A stretch of DNA of 64,000 nucleotides from Acidimicrobiales bacterium (GTDB lineage Bacteria > Actinomycetota > Acidimicrobiia > Acidimicrobiales > Acidimicrobilacustridaceae), in NCBI GenBank assembly GCA_018401565.1, contig JAGYKS010000022.1, forward strand, positions 26,071 through 90,070, written 5' to 3'. How positions within the stretch are numbered: the stretch's first letter is position 1; each line of letters opens with the position of its first letter. Shown here one piece after another: positions 21,924-37,077 of the stretch. The position numbers and the translations under genes are program-made. Under the pieces are notes generated by a model. That model was not told the DNA's origin and did not search any database. It saw only the letters and a program-made list of their open reading frames with translations.

Positions 21924-23049
21924 GACACGTCCACATTGTCGGGCTTGTCGTCGGGCGTCCCGCCGGGGCCACCAACCGGTATCCCGGGGTCGTCGCCGAC
22001 AGGTGTGCGGAGCGACGGATCGCGCCATTGACCATTCGACGTGACGAACCGGGTGAGGTCGTCCACCGGTTCAGGGGTACCGGCCTCGGCGAAGGCCACG
22101 GCCTGGTCGACCCATGCCATGGCGTCGGCGTCGAGGGCGGCGAGTTCGTCGTCGGTGCAGACCCCCGAGGCCACCAGTTCAGCGGCCATGACCTGTACCG
22201 GGTCACGTTGGCGCCACTGGCGCACCTCGTCACGGCTTCGGTACCGCTCGGCGTCGTACATGGAATGGGCGCGCAGCCGATAGGTGCGCATCTCCAAAAG
22301 TGCGGGCCGCCCCCGTTTCGCACCGAGGCGACGGCGCTGCTGCGCTGCGGTGCGCGCCGCCACCACATCCATGCCATCGACTGCCCACGACGTCAGGCCG
22401 TACGACGATGCCCGCAGGGCCAGGTCCGTCTGGGCATGACTGAACTCAAGTGCGGTGCCCATTGCGTACAGGTTGTTCTCACATACAAACAACACGGGCA
22501 GATCCCACAGCGCTGCCAGATTCACCGACTCATGGAACTCGCCCTCGGCCATGGCACCATCGCCGAAGAAACACACCGTCACCGGCCGGTCAGTCGATAC
22601 ACGCTGCCACCATCTCCCTCGGCGTTTCCACCCGCGCTGCCATCGCTGCTTTTTCCCCACCGCATCACGTCGCCCAGCGCCAACCCGACGGCCAGTGGAA
22701 GTCCCCGGCCACAATCGCATTGCCACCGAACAACCCCCGGTCCACATCGAACAGGTGCATCGACCCGCCCCGACCCCGGCTGCATCCCTCGGACATGCCG
22801 AACATCTCGGCCATCACCTCGCCGGCAGGCACCCCTTGGCCAGGGCATGGCATGCTGCGGTAACTGGCCACCACACGATCGGTGGGCCACAGCGCCCCCA
22901 CCACCCCCGACGGCCACCGCCTCCTGGCCAATGGCCAGATGCAGGAATCCCCTGATGCGCGTGGCGCTGTAGAGCTCCACGCAGCGCTCCTCAAACCGGC
23001 GGATCTGCAGCATCTGGGTGTAGAGGTCAAGGTTGTTGGCATGGTCCAT
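21920..23049 (-). CDS. 2-oxoacid dehydrogenase E1 alpha subunit (about three frameshifts)
   Basis: Alpha half of the E1 decarboxylase. Start [20 protein letters not shown] is followed by [20 protein letters not shown]. The middle is split over frames: [48 protein letters not shown]. It then rejoins at [20 protein letters not shown] to VCENN, the GDG...NN thiamine-diphosphate/Mg2+ motif, and [20 protein letters not shown], the phosphorylation-loop region. Breaks lie near 22910 (a C run), 22695 and 22590. Length ~376 residues is slightly above PdhA norms because of a Gly/Pro/Asp-rich C-terminal tail. It begins seven bases after the acyl-CoA synthetase stop. Substrate (pyruvate, acetoin or branched 2-oxoacid) is not settled by sequence. 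Confidence 0.87.
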
Positions 23050-23056
23050 GGCGGCG

Positions 23057-24962
23057 TCAGCTCCGGTCGTGGACAGACTGCCCGCCGGTGGATTGCCCGC
23101 CGGTGGACTGGTCAGGATCCCCGTTGCCTGAAGCGGGCGATTCGGGGCGCTCGAGTGTGGACAGGTCTCCAGTGGGCAGCCCCAGCTCACGGGCCCGCAG
23201 CAACCGCCGCATGACCTTCCCGCTGCGGGTGTGGGGGAGGTCGTCGACCACCTCGATGTATCGGGGAGCCACCGCCGGACCCAGCCGACGACGGGCCACA
23301 GCCCGCAGGTCGATGACCAACTCATCGCCGCCGGTGTACCCGTGGTTGAGGGTGACAAACGCCTTGACGGCCTCGCCGGCGGTGGGATCGGGGACCCCTA
23401 TGACCCCGGCCTCTGCCACCGCCGGGTGCTCCAACAGCACACTCTCCACCTCAAACGGACCCACCAGATGGCCAGCAGACGTGATGACATCGTCGGCCCG
23501 ACCCACGAACCACAGGTTGCCGTTGGCGTCACGGCGCACGAGGTCACCAGTGAGGTACCAGCCGTCGGCGAAACATCGGCGATACCGGTCGAACTCACCC
23601 AGATAGCCCCGGAACATCGATGGCCACGGGGTTCGAAGCAACAGCTGACCGTCGGCCTCGGGCGCCTCGATGACCTCCACGGTGACCCACGCTGCGATGC
23701 CCTCTGGCCCGACGGCATCGTCGGCGTGGGCGATCTCAGTCACGGTGGCAACTGCTGCGGTGATGCCCGGCACCGGCACGCCCATGGACCCGGGCACCAC
23801 CGGTGGCCCTGGAGGGTTGGCCACCATGATGGAGCCGGTCTCGGTCTGCCACCACGTGTCGTGGATGTCCACGCCCAACACGTCGGCACCCCACCGCACC
23901 ACCTCGGCGTTGAGGGGTTCGCCCACACTGGCCACGTGGCGAAGGCCACCCAGGTCGAACTCGCCGGCCAGTTCGGGACCAGCCCGCATGAGCATCCGCA
24001 ACGCCGTGGGGGCGGTGTACCAGACGTCCACATTCTCGGCCGTGAGCGTGGTGAGCCACCGACGGGCGTCGAACTCGGCCTCGTCGACAATCACTGTCGC
24101 CCCGACGGCCAACGGTGCCACGATGCCGTAGGAGGTGCCCGTGACCCATCCCGGGTCGGCGGTGCACCAGTACACGTCACCGGGGGGCGAGGTCGAGCGC
24201 CGACACCGCCGTGGCATGGTGGGCCACGATCGCCTCATGCACGTGGAGCGCCCCCTTGGGGGTGCCGGTGGTGCCACTGGTGAAGTGCACCAGGGCGGGG
24301 TCGTCGGGCCGGGTGGCGACCATGGCGTGATCCGGTGATGCTTGACCCATGAGGGTGGCCAGGTCCAGGGTGCCGGGCACGTCGGTGGGCGTGTCGTCAC
24401 CACCGACGAGCACGACGTACTCCAATGTCGGTACCTGGTGGTGCACCGACTCCAGCCGGCGGCGGTAGAGCGCCTCGGTGGTCACCACCACCCGCGCCGA
24501 CCCCATGGTCATGCGCTGGCGCAGTGGCTCGGGGCCAAATGCGGTGAACATCGGCGACACCACGGCGCCGACCCGCAGCGAACCCAGCATCGCCACGAAC
24601 AGGTCGGGGGTTCGCCCCAGCAAGGTGTACACGGCATCGCCTGCCCCCACCCCCAGCCCAGCCAGCACGTTGGCGAACCTGGACGTGAGCACGTGGAGTT
24701 GGCGGTAGGTGACAAGCGTTCGGGTGCCGTCAACCCCCAGGCACCGCAATGCCACCTGATCACCGGCGGGGCCGGCCACATGACGGTCCACGGTTTCGTG
24801 GGCGATGTTGAGACCACCGTCGGGCAGGCCGTCAAGGGCATCGCGGGCCCGGGCCCAAACAGCAACATCGCCATCGATGCCCACACCGGAACCAGATGGA
24901 TCGGCGCCACCACCCTGGCGGTGGGCGGCGTGAGCAGATGCAGCGGTGTGATTGCCGGTCAT
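23057..24962 (-). CDS. AMP-forming acetate/acyl-CoA ligase (one frameshift)
   Basis: ANL-superfamily adenylating enzyme, ~635 residues, close to AcsA-type acetyl-CoA synthetases. Visible are the P-loop [20 protein letters not shown], then (after a frame break near 24185) [20 protein letters not shown], the A5-like [35 protein letters not shown], the hinge [27 protein letters not shown] and the catalytic-Lys region [10 protein letters not shown]. The C-terminal tail contains a short repeat [19 protein letters not shown] and the tryptophan-rich pocket favour a small substrate such as acetate or propionate. It is first in the operon with E1, E2 and ACP. The start [11 protein letters not shown] is one of several possible; the divergent SDR begins 168 bp away. 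Confidence 0.85.
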
Positions 24963-25129
24963 CGTGCAACGACCCCCAATCGGGGGACTCCCTTCCAACG
25001 GTTCGACGCCCCGATGGATCGGCCACCCGCACCGGGGTAGCCGTTGAGTACAGGTCACCATGCAATCGCACCGGGCCGTCGGGCGAAAGGGCCGAAAGTC
25101 ACGGGTCAGATCCCGCTACTGTGCCGGCC

Positions 25130-25951
25130 ATGGCACGCATCCTCATCACTGGCTGTTCCACCGGCATCGGCAGGGAGACGGCACAACTACTCGTAGGGCG
25201 AGGTCACGAGGTGGTGGCCACGGCACGCAACGTGGACACCATCACCGATCTGGTTGCCGATCACGGGGTGACCGCCGCCCTGCACCTGGATGTCACCGAT
25301 GAGGCGTCAATACGCAACTGCATGACTGGCGCCGGTGAGATTGACGTGGTGGTCAACAACGCCGGGTTCGAAGTTGCCGGCCCGGTGGAACTGGTTCCGC
25401 TCGAGGACATTCGCCGCATGTTCGAGGTGAACTACTTCGGCGTCATCCGCATGGTGCAGGCCTTCACCCCCCGCATGCGGCACCGGGGCCACGGCGTGTT
25501 CGTCAACGTCTCGTCGGCGGCAGGCCGGGTGTCAGGCCCGTTCAACGGCTTCTACGCCGGCACCAAGCACGCCCTGGAAGCACTGTCGGACTCCATGCAC
25601 TACGAACTCGGGCACTTCGGCATCCGCACCATCGTGATCGAACCCGGAGCCATCGCCACCAACTTCCAGGCCAACATCGTGCACTCCGGCGACCGCACCC
25701 CTCCCTACGACGAACTGCGCGAACAGTGGGACGCAGGAGCCGACAACCTGCGTGGTGGCGGGGACAGGCCCGGCCCCGATTTGGTGGCTGGCGTTATCGC
25801 CGACGCCATTGACGATGCCATCGTCGGTGCGCCATCACCGCGTCGCATCCCGGTGGGCGAAGATGCCAAACTGGCCATCGGAGCGTCACGTTCGATGGAC
25901 GATGCCGAGTTCGAAGCCACCATGCGCCAGGTGCTGAACCTCACCTGGTGA
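25130..25951 (+). CDS. Short-chain dehydrogenase/reductase
   Basis: Intact 273-residue SDR. Cofactor loop ITGCSTGIGRETAQLL, acidic VATARNVDTI, LDVTDEASI, VVVNNAGFEVAGPVELV, catalytic VNVSSAAGRVSGPFNGFY and FYAGTKHALEALSDSMHYEL with Tyr-x3-Lys, then IEPGAIATNF. This arrangement is that of classical SDRs with the YxxTKxAL variant seen in oxidoreductases acting on lipids or alcohols. The ATG was chosen because the fold begins immediately (MARILITG). It is followed 55 bp later by the acyl-CoA ligase on the same strand, which suggests a fatty-acyl context. Exact substrate unknown. Confidence 0.88.
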   Translation: MARILITGCSTGIGRETAQLLVGRGHEVVATARNVDTITDLVADHGVTAALHLDVTDEASIRNCMTGAGEIDVVVNNAGFEVAGPVELVPLEDIRRMFEVNYFGVIRMVQAFTPRMRHRGHGVFVNVSSAAGRVSGPFNGFYAGTKHALEALSDSMHYELGHFGIRTIVIEPGAIATNFQANIVHSGDRTPPYDELREQWDAGADNLRGGGDRPGPDLVAGVIADAIDDAIVGAPSPRRIPVGEDAKLAIGASRSMDDAEFEATMRQVLNLTW

Positions 25952-26006
25952 CACCACCAGGCACCCAGCCCCGCAAGGGAGGGTGAAACACAGGAGAACC
26001 ACGGCC

Positions 26007-27664
26007 ATGGCCCGCCTGACCGCCATTGCAGCGTCAGCACGCGCCCTCGCAACCAGCGGCCTCCTGCGACCCGTATCCCCATCCCGTCTGGTTGCAGCAG
26101 CGGCGGCGTTGCGTCACTGGGGCGTCAACTACGCCGGGGGGTTCGCCGCATCGGCGGCCCGGCACCCTGATCGGCCGTGTGTCATTGACCCCACCGGCAC
26201 ACTCACGTGGCGCCAGGTGGACGTGCGGTCTGACGCCATCGCCAATGCGTTGGCCGACCGGGGCGTGGGCAACGACACCGTGGTGGGTCTGCTGTGTCGC
26301 AACCATGCCGGGTTCGTGGTGGCCACAGCGGCGCTGTCCAAGCTGGGAGCGACAGTGCTGCTGGCCAACACCGGGTTCGCCGGACCGCAGCTGCGTGAGG
26401 TCCTGCACCGTGAAGGCGCCACGCTCGTGGTGTGCGACGCCGAATTCGTGCCCCTGGTGACCGGCAGCTCTGATGCAGGTTCCGATGCAAGCACCAACGG
26501 CACCACCGTTGTGGTTGCCGATGCTGGGCCGGGAACCTCGGACCTGACCACCCTGGCCGACCTGACCACCCTGGCCGACCTGGCCACCCTGGCCGACCTG
26601 GCCACCACCGGCGCACCCCAGCGGCCCCCGGCACCGCAACGCCCGGGCCGCATGGTGATTCTCACCTCGGGAACCACCGGCACCCCCAAGGGTGCACCCC
26701 GCCCCCAGTCCACCGGGCTGGACACCGCCTCGGCCATGCTCGACCGCATTCCCTACCGTGATGGCGACGTCACCGTGCTGGCCGCCCCGCTGTTTCACGC
26801 CTGGGGCTTCGCCAACCTGGGCCTGGCCGTGTTTCTGGGGTCCACCATGGTCCTGCGTCCGCGGTTCGATCCCGCCACGGCCCTGGCCGACGTGGCCGCC
26901 CACCGCGCCAGCGTGCTGGTGGCGGTACCGGTGATGCTGCAACGCATGTGTGACCTTCCCGACCACGTGATCGCCGCCCACGACACCTCCACGCTGCGGG
27001 CCGTGGTGCTGAGTGGCTCGGCTCTGCCCGGCGCCCTTGCTACCCGATGGATGGACACCTTCGGCGACAACCTGTTCAACCTGTACGGCTCCACCGAGGT
27101 GGGCTGGGCCACCATCGCCACCCCTGCCGACTTGCGGGCCGATCCCTCCACGGCCGGACGACCCCCGCTGCACACCACCGTGCGCATCCTCGATGACGAT
27201 GGACTCCCGGTACCTACAGGCACCACCGGCAGGATCTTCGTGGGCAGCTCACTGTTGTTCGACGGCTACACAAACGGCGACAACAAGGAGGTCATCGACG
27301 GCCACATGTCCACCGGCGACACCGGCCGGCTGGATGCCGCCGGGCGCCTGCGGGTGGAGGGCCGCAGCGACGACATGATCGTGTCGGGGGCGAGAACGTG
27401 TTTCCGCGTGAAGTGGAAGAACTCATTGAGCGCATCACCGGGGTGAGCGAGGCCGTGGTGGTGGGCGTGCCCGACGACGAGTTCGGTGCCCGCCTCAAGG
27501 CCTTCGTGGTGCACGCCCCAGGCGTCACCAACCCCACCGCCGACGACATCTGTCAGCACGTGGCGGCCAATCTGGCCCGGTTCAAGGTGCCACGCGAGGT
27601 GGTGTTCATCGACGAGCTGCCCCGCAATGCCACCGGCAAGGTCCTGCGGGCGCAACTCACCTGA
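26007..27664 (+). CDS. Long-chain-type acyl-CoA ligase (one frameshift)
   Basis: AMP-forming ligase of the FadD/ANL family, ~552 residues. It shows the P-loop [55 protein letters not shown] and HMSTGDTGRLDAAGRLRVEG. The frame then breaks at ~27392 in a G run: VSGARTCF should read SGGENVFPREVEELIERI, which continues in the next frame to DELPRNATGKVLRAQLT with the catalytic Lys. Residues ~179-200 are an 18-bp tandem repeat coding TTLADL units inserted ahead of the P-loop. An AGGAG lies ~11 bases before the ATG. It probably activates a fatty acid; pairing with the preceding SDR is contextual only. Confidence 0.87.
26541..26606 (+). repeat. 18-bp in-frame tandem repeat within acyl-CoA ligase gene
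   Basis: Three full and one partial head-to-tail copies of an 18-base unit (consensus gacctgaccaccctggcc) encode repeated D-L-T/A-T-L-A. They lie in a surface linker just before the ATP-binding loop, so copy number could vary without loss of frame. Confidence 0.85.
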
Positions 27665-27728
27665 CCACAGACTCCCCCGATTGATGAACGGCCGGCGCCA
27701 GCAGCGCCGCCCAGGACAGCACCGGGCG

Positions 27729-28004
27729 CTACCCGTGCGGGAAGATCGCTTCCACCCGGGGTCCGTCAGAGCTCCAGAAGACCTTGTAGGGGTGGCGACC
27801 GGGGACTGCCAACCGGAACACGATCCCGTGTTCGGTTTGAACGGCAGCTGACATCGACTGCGCTCGCCCCGGGTCGGTGAACACCAGCTCGCACACAGTG
27901 AGTATGTCGTTGTACAGCGCCGCATCACTTCGTTCGAGGTCGTCGAGTTGCTGATCGGCGATCTCGGAGTACGCGCCTTCGATGGGCACGTGGCCTTGCG
28001 TCAC
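27729..28004 (-). CDS. Putative toxin of an AbrB-type toxin-antitoxin pair
   Basis: Protein of 91 residues starting at GTG, overlapping the antitoxin stop (GTGA). It has an alpha-helical N-terminal half (IADQQLDDLERSDAALYNDI) and a beta-rich C-terminal half with GIVFRLAVPGRHPYKVFWSS and RVEAIFPHG, the layout of RelE/ParE-like small toxins. The final strand with aromatic residues and a closing basic/His end fits that fold, but I recognise no specific family signature. The toxin call therefore rests mainly on size, overlap with an AbrB-like gene and predicted fold. Confidence 0.5.
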   Translation of the reverse strand: MTQGHVPIEGAYSEIADQQLDDLERSDAALYNDILTVCELVFTDPGRAQSMSAAVQTEHGIVFRLAVPGRHPYKVFWSSDGPRVEAIFPHG

Positions 28005-28225
28005 ACGGCCCGCTTGCGACTCTTGCGTACCGTCCTGGACGTCGCAGCACGTGCGAGGAGGTCGCGAAGTTCAGGGCTTTCGTCGCACTCCGCCTGCGCT
28101 TCGCTCACGACCCGGGCGGGGAGAAGCAGGACGCTGCCGTCGGAGTTCTCCTGGACGAGGAACTTCTGGCAAGGGTGTCCCGGGAGCACCACGCGGCTTC
28201 GGTCATCGGTCTCGATCAGCGTCAT
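28001..28225 (-). CDS. AbrB/MazE-like antitoxin
   Basis: Protein of 74 residues. The N-terminal MTLIETDDRSRVVLPGHPCQ is a swapped-hairpin AbrB-type DNA-binding element (the D-x-x-x-R-V-V-L-P pattern). It is followed by FLVQENSDGSVLLLPARVVS and a helical basic tail RTVRKSRKRAV, suited to toxin binding and charge. The start at 28225 was taken because an upstream in-frame start adds 31 residues without similarity. Stop and toxin start overlap, consistent with antitoxin-first operon order. Likely autoregulated from a promoter just upstream. Confidence 0.65.
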   Translation of the reverse strand: MTLIETDDRSRVVLPGHPCQKFLVQENSDGSVLLLPARVVSEAQAECDESPELRDLLARAATSRTVRKSRKRAV

Positions 28226-28362
28226 GCGACCTACCGTACCGGCCAGGCCACTGATGGGCAATTGGGATTGTGGGAAATTTGCCATAGATGGCGCCCCAAT
28301 CCGCCACCTGACTGCCACCTCACCTGACTGCTACCTCCCTGCCTGGCAACGTGGGGAGGTGG

Positions 28363-29631
28363 TCAGCTCCCGGGGTCGGACTCCACCGGCTGCCAGGCCC
28401 CGTCGATCACCCGGTACACGGTGAACGCCCCCGCAGGAATGTCACCGAACTCGTCGAACACGATGGTGCCGGTAATGCCGGTCAACTCGGTGGCTTGAAC
28501 CAGGCCGGCCATTTGCTGGCGCACCTCAGGGGTCACACCGTCAGACGTGCCTTCCAGCGCCTGTGCGGCAGCAGCGATGATCACGTTGGCAGCGTCGTAG
28601 GCAAACGGACCGTAGTCCGACGGTGGGTTGGAAAACCCGGCAGCCTCGTAGGCGGCAAAGAACGCTTCTGCACCGTCGGCGCTGTCGGGAACCGCCACGG
28701 TGGAGGCCAGGTCACCGTCGCTGGCCGCTCCGGCCAGTGAGATGTAGCGGTCGTCTTTCATGCCGTCGGCGCCCACCAGCGGCACCACCAGACCCACCGC
28801 CGACAGGGCGGTGCTGAGCTGAACGGCCACGTCGTACTCACCGCCGAAGAACACGATGTCGGGGTTGGCGGCCGCCACCTCGGCAGCCACCGCCGGCAGG
28901 TCGTAGCTGGCCCGATCATCGGGCAGGGTGACAAAGCTGGTGACCTCACCACCCGTGCCGACGAACGAATCGGCGAACCCCTGTGACTTGCCTGCGCTCA
29001 CCGACGTCGACTCGGTCACCACCGCTGCGGTCCCGGCGTTGTAGGTGCCCGTCACGTAATCCACCAGCACCTCGACCTGCTCGGTGTCGGTGCCGATGAC
29101 CCGGAAGTAACCGTTGAACGGACGCTGCGGGTCAGAAGGATCGTCACCAACGGTGAGCTTGGGGTCGGTATTGGCGGGCGACACCATCACGATGTCGGCG
29201 GCATCGAGCACCGGCATCGCCGCTGCGGCAACGCCGGAGTTGTACGGGCCCACAACCCCGATCACCGTGTCATTGGCGGCCAGTTCTTCTGCGGCGGCCT
29301 CGCCAACAGCCGGATCAGACGAGTCGTCAACCACCTCAACTTCAATGCGGTAGCCGGGGATGGCGTCTTGCGCGTTGGCCTGGTCGACGGCCACCTGCAC
29401 CGAGTTGGCGATGCCCCGTCCGAAATCGACCAGACCGTTGTCGACCGGTGCGAGCACGCCGATGGTCACCACCTTGGGATCGCTGACCGCGGTGTCGCTG
29501 GATTCCTCGGAGCTACCTGAACATGCCGCCACCAGCAACGCCATGACCGCCACCACAGCCACAACACCCAACCGGCCCGTTCGGCGGCGGCCGCCAGTAG
29601 TGCCGGGGATCGGGGGCGAAATGCGCAACAT
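28363..29631 (-). CDS. Branched-chain-type ABC substrate-binding lipoprotein
   Basis: Intact 422-residue LivK-like binding lipoprotein, paralogue of the gene at 16069-17321. The signal region is RTGRLGVVAVVAVMALLVAA with lipobox AAC. Mature protein: KVVTIGVLAPVDNGLVDFGR, EVEVVDDSSDPAVGEAAAEE, VIGVVGPYNSGVAAAAMPVL, IVMVSPANTDPKLTVGDDPS, AAVVTESTSVSAGKSQGFAD, DIVFFGGEYDVAVQLS and a GITGTIVFDEFGD end. The two paralogues share long identical blocks, so they probably bind related ligands. The start MLRISPPIPG was preferred over an in-frame start 58 codons upstream. No permease or ATPase genes are next to it. Confidence 0.9.
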   Translation of the reverse strand: MLRISPPIPGTTGGRRRTGRLGVVAVVAVMALLVAACSGSSEESSDTAVSDPKVVTIGVLAPVDNGLVDFGRGIANSVQVAVDQANAQDAIPGYRIEVEVVDDSSDPAVGEAAAEELAANDTVIGVVGPYNSGVAAAAMPVLDAADIVMVSPANTDPKLTVGDDPSDPQRPFNGYFRVIGTDTEQVEVLVDYVTGTYNAGTAAVVTESTSVSAGKSQGFADSFVGTGGEVTSFVTLPDDRASYDLPAVAAEVAAANPDIVFFGGEYDVAVQLSTALSAVGLVVPLVGADGMKDDRYISLAGAASDGDLASTVAVPDSADGAEAFFAAYEAAGFSNPPSDYGPFAYDAANVIIAAAAQALEGTSDGVTPEVRQQMAGLVQATELTGITGTIVFDEFGDIPAGAFTVYRVIDGAWQPVESDPGS

Positions 29632-30184
29632 GGTGGCTCCTGTTCGCTGGCGACGGGTTCCCAACAGCCAAACGCCGCTGAAACTGCCAGATGGGTTGCA
29701 AAACCCTACCTGCACCCGGCACCGGGGGTCCGCCACACCCGAACGCGATTCGGGGAGGCCCCCGAAGGGACCTCCCCGAACCTCAAACACTGTCGAAAAG
29801 ACCACACAGGCCCTCTGCTACCGGGCGGGACGACTCCCCGGCAACCTGTTGCGGCGGTGGCATGGATGGATTCCACCGAGTGGTCCGACTGCCGCTCAGC
29901 GGCCAGCCACCTCCAGGGTCCCGTAACTACCTTCTGAGTCATTCATTGGTGTGGACCACCTCCTTTCTCTGGTGACGACACTTTACCAACCCACAATCCC
30001 CGGGTGGGGGTTCGGGCGGCCAGATTCCGCTCCGCAGCCCATCACCGCCCCGGGTTTCGCTGCCGGCGCCGGAATCGGTATCATCACAACGCATCTCGGG
30101 CCAACGTCGTCCCGGTCGACATACCCCAACAGCGTGCGTCCCCGACCTCGTCGGGGGTTGCACCCGCAGTGACCAGGACACACC
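29632..30184. other. 553-bp divergent intergenic region before gltB and binding lipoprotein
   Basis: No convincing gene is seen. It must hold promoters for two divergent genes. A perfect 10-bp inverted repeat lies at 29749-29780. The stretch around 29836-29900 is GC-rich and can fold, but I could not match it to a known riboswitch. AT-richer sequence at 29925-29990 (…ctgagtcattcattggtgtgg…) is the best place for a promoter. No clear gltB Shine-Dalgarno was picked out. Confidence 0.5.
29749..29780. promoter_or_regulatory. Perfect 10-bp inverted repeat (hairpin)
   Basis: Arms ttcggggagg and cctccccgaa are separated by 12 bases that themselves contain ccc-cgaa-ggg, so the whole element can form a long two-part hairpin. 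It lies ~120 bp upstream of the binding-lipoprotein start, inside what would be its leader. It could be a leader terminator/attenuator or a DNA-binding site; no T-run follows on either strand. Confidence 0.55.
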
Positions 30185-34769
<4,585 letters not shown>

Positions 34770-34770
34770 C

Positions 34771-34824
34771 GACCTCATCCAACAGGCCGCACCCGACGAC
34801 CTCATCCAACAGGCCGCACCCGAC
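34771..34824 (+). repeat. 27-bp direct repeat, two units, between gltB and gltD
   Basis: Two identical tandem copies of a 27-base unit (gacctcatcc...acccgac) begin one base after the gltB stop and fill most of the 88-bp gap to gltD. The unit can be read as part of the transcript between coupled genes. No strong hairpin is seen. Confidence 0.85.
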
Positions 34825-34857
34825 GACCCGCACCGACACACGACAGGACACACCGCC

Positions 34858-36321
<1,464 letters not shown>

Positions 36322-36338
36322 GCAGCGAGCCAAACCCC

Positions 36339-36374
36339 GGGCCGAACGGTGGGCCAAACAGTGGGCCAAACAAT
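36339..36374 (+). repeat. 12-bp tandem repeat, three units, after gltD
   Basis: Three near-identical copies of gggccaaacagt-like units lie between the gltD stop and the convergent CBS gene. The copies differ by one to three bases. No terminator hairpin is evident in this 83-bp spacer. Confidence 0.75.
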
Positions 36375-36404
36375 GGACTCGCCCCTGCCATCGCCTGACC
36401 CGAC

Positions 36405-36851
36405 TCAGCGGGTCATGAGGGGAGCGGGCTCGCGATGGCCGAAGATCACCTGACCGGTCACGGCCCGGGTCAGGTCACACAAGTCGGCCGACAGGTCCAC
36501 CATCATGTCGTCCAACGTGATCATGCCCACCAGGGTGCCGCCGTCCATGACCGGGAGTCGACGGATGGGATGGGAGCGGAACACCGTCATCACGCTGCGC
36601 AGGTCGGCTCCGGCGTCGGCGGTGATGATGTCGGTACTCATGAGCGCATCAATGCGGGCATCACCAGCAATGTTGCGGGCCACACCCCGCACGACAATGT
36701 CGCGATCGGTCACCACCCCCACGGGTTGGCCACCATCGGTCACCACCAGACACCCCACCGATGCGGTGTCCATCAGTTCTGCAGCGTGGGCCACGGTGGC
36801 ATCACAGGCGACAGAGACGGGCGGCTTGCGGATTGCATCTCGGATCTGCAT
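36405..36851 (-). CDS. Two-CBS-domain protein
   Basis: Stand-alone CBS pair (Bateman module), 148 residues, probably an adenine-nucleotide sensor in the cytoplasm. First CBS: RKPPVSVACDATVAHAAELM, GCLVVTDGGQPVGVVTDRDI. Second CBS: STDIITADAGADLRSVMTVF, HPIRRLPVMDGGTLVGMITL. No fused channel, kinase or DNA-binding domain. The start MQIRDAIRK was chosen because the fold begins there; open upstream sequence runs into a tandem repeat. Binding partner unknown. It converges with gltD. Confidence 0.88.
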   Translation of the reverse strand: MQIRDAIRKPPVSVACDATVAHAAELMDTASVGCLVVTDGGQPVGVVTDRDIVVRGVARNIAGDARIDALMSTDIITADAGADLRSVMTVFRSHPIRRLPVMDGGTLVGMITLDDMMVDLSADLCDLTRAVTGQVIFGHREPAPLMTR

Positions 36852-37004
36852 GGCATTCACCTCACGGTTATCGACCTTCGGGTACAACCTCATCGGATAA
36901 AGGCTCGCCGGACGACGACTGACCGCTGGAGCAGCTCGCCGCCCGGCACCGCCCACCGTAGGCATCCCGATCGCTGATGTTGCAGGGCCGAAGGTCCCAC
37001 AGTG

Positions 37005-37068
37005 GCCACCCGCCTGCTGCGCCACCCGCCTGCTGCGCCACCCGCCTGCTGCGCCACCCGCCTGCCGC
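37005..37068. repeat. 16-bp tandem repeat, four units
   Basis: Four head-to-tail copies of gccacccgcctgctgc, three identical and the last with one substitution, lie between the CBS gene start and the DsbA-like gene stop. A 16-bp unit is not a multiple of three and no real gene covers it, so this is an intergenic minisatellite. Confidence 0.9.
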
Positions 37069-37077
37069 ACCCGACGT

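Noticed and set aside
19450..24962. Dehydrogenase operon as a pseudogene cluster
   Set aside because: Every catalytic motif is still present in one frame or another, and similar breaks hit housekeeping genes throughout the window, so sequence error is more likely than decay.
29836..29900. A ccccggcaacctgttgcgg stretch reminiscent of S-adenosylmethionine riboswitch cores
   Set aside because: Only the CCGGCAACC element matches. The rest of the conserved core and the expected downstream methionine-related gene are missing.
37005..37068. Four 16-bp repeats as a CRISPR array
   Set aside because: Copies are head-to-tail with no spacers, far shorter than CRISPR repeats, and no cas genes are present.
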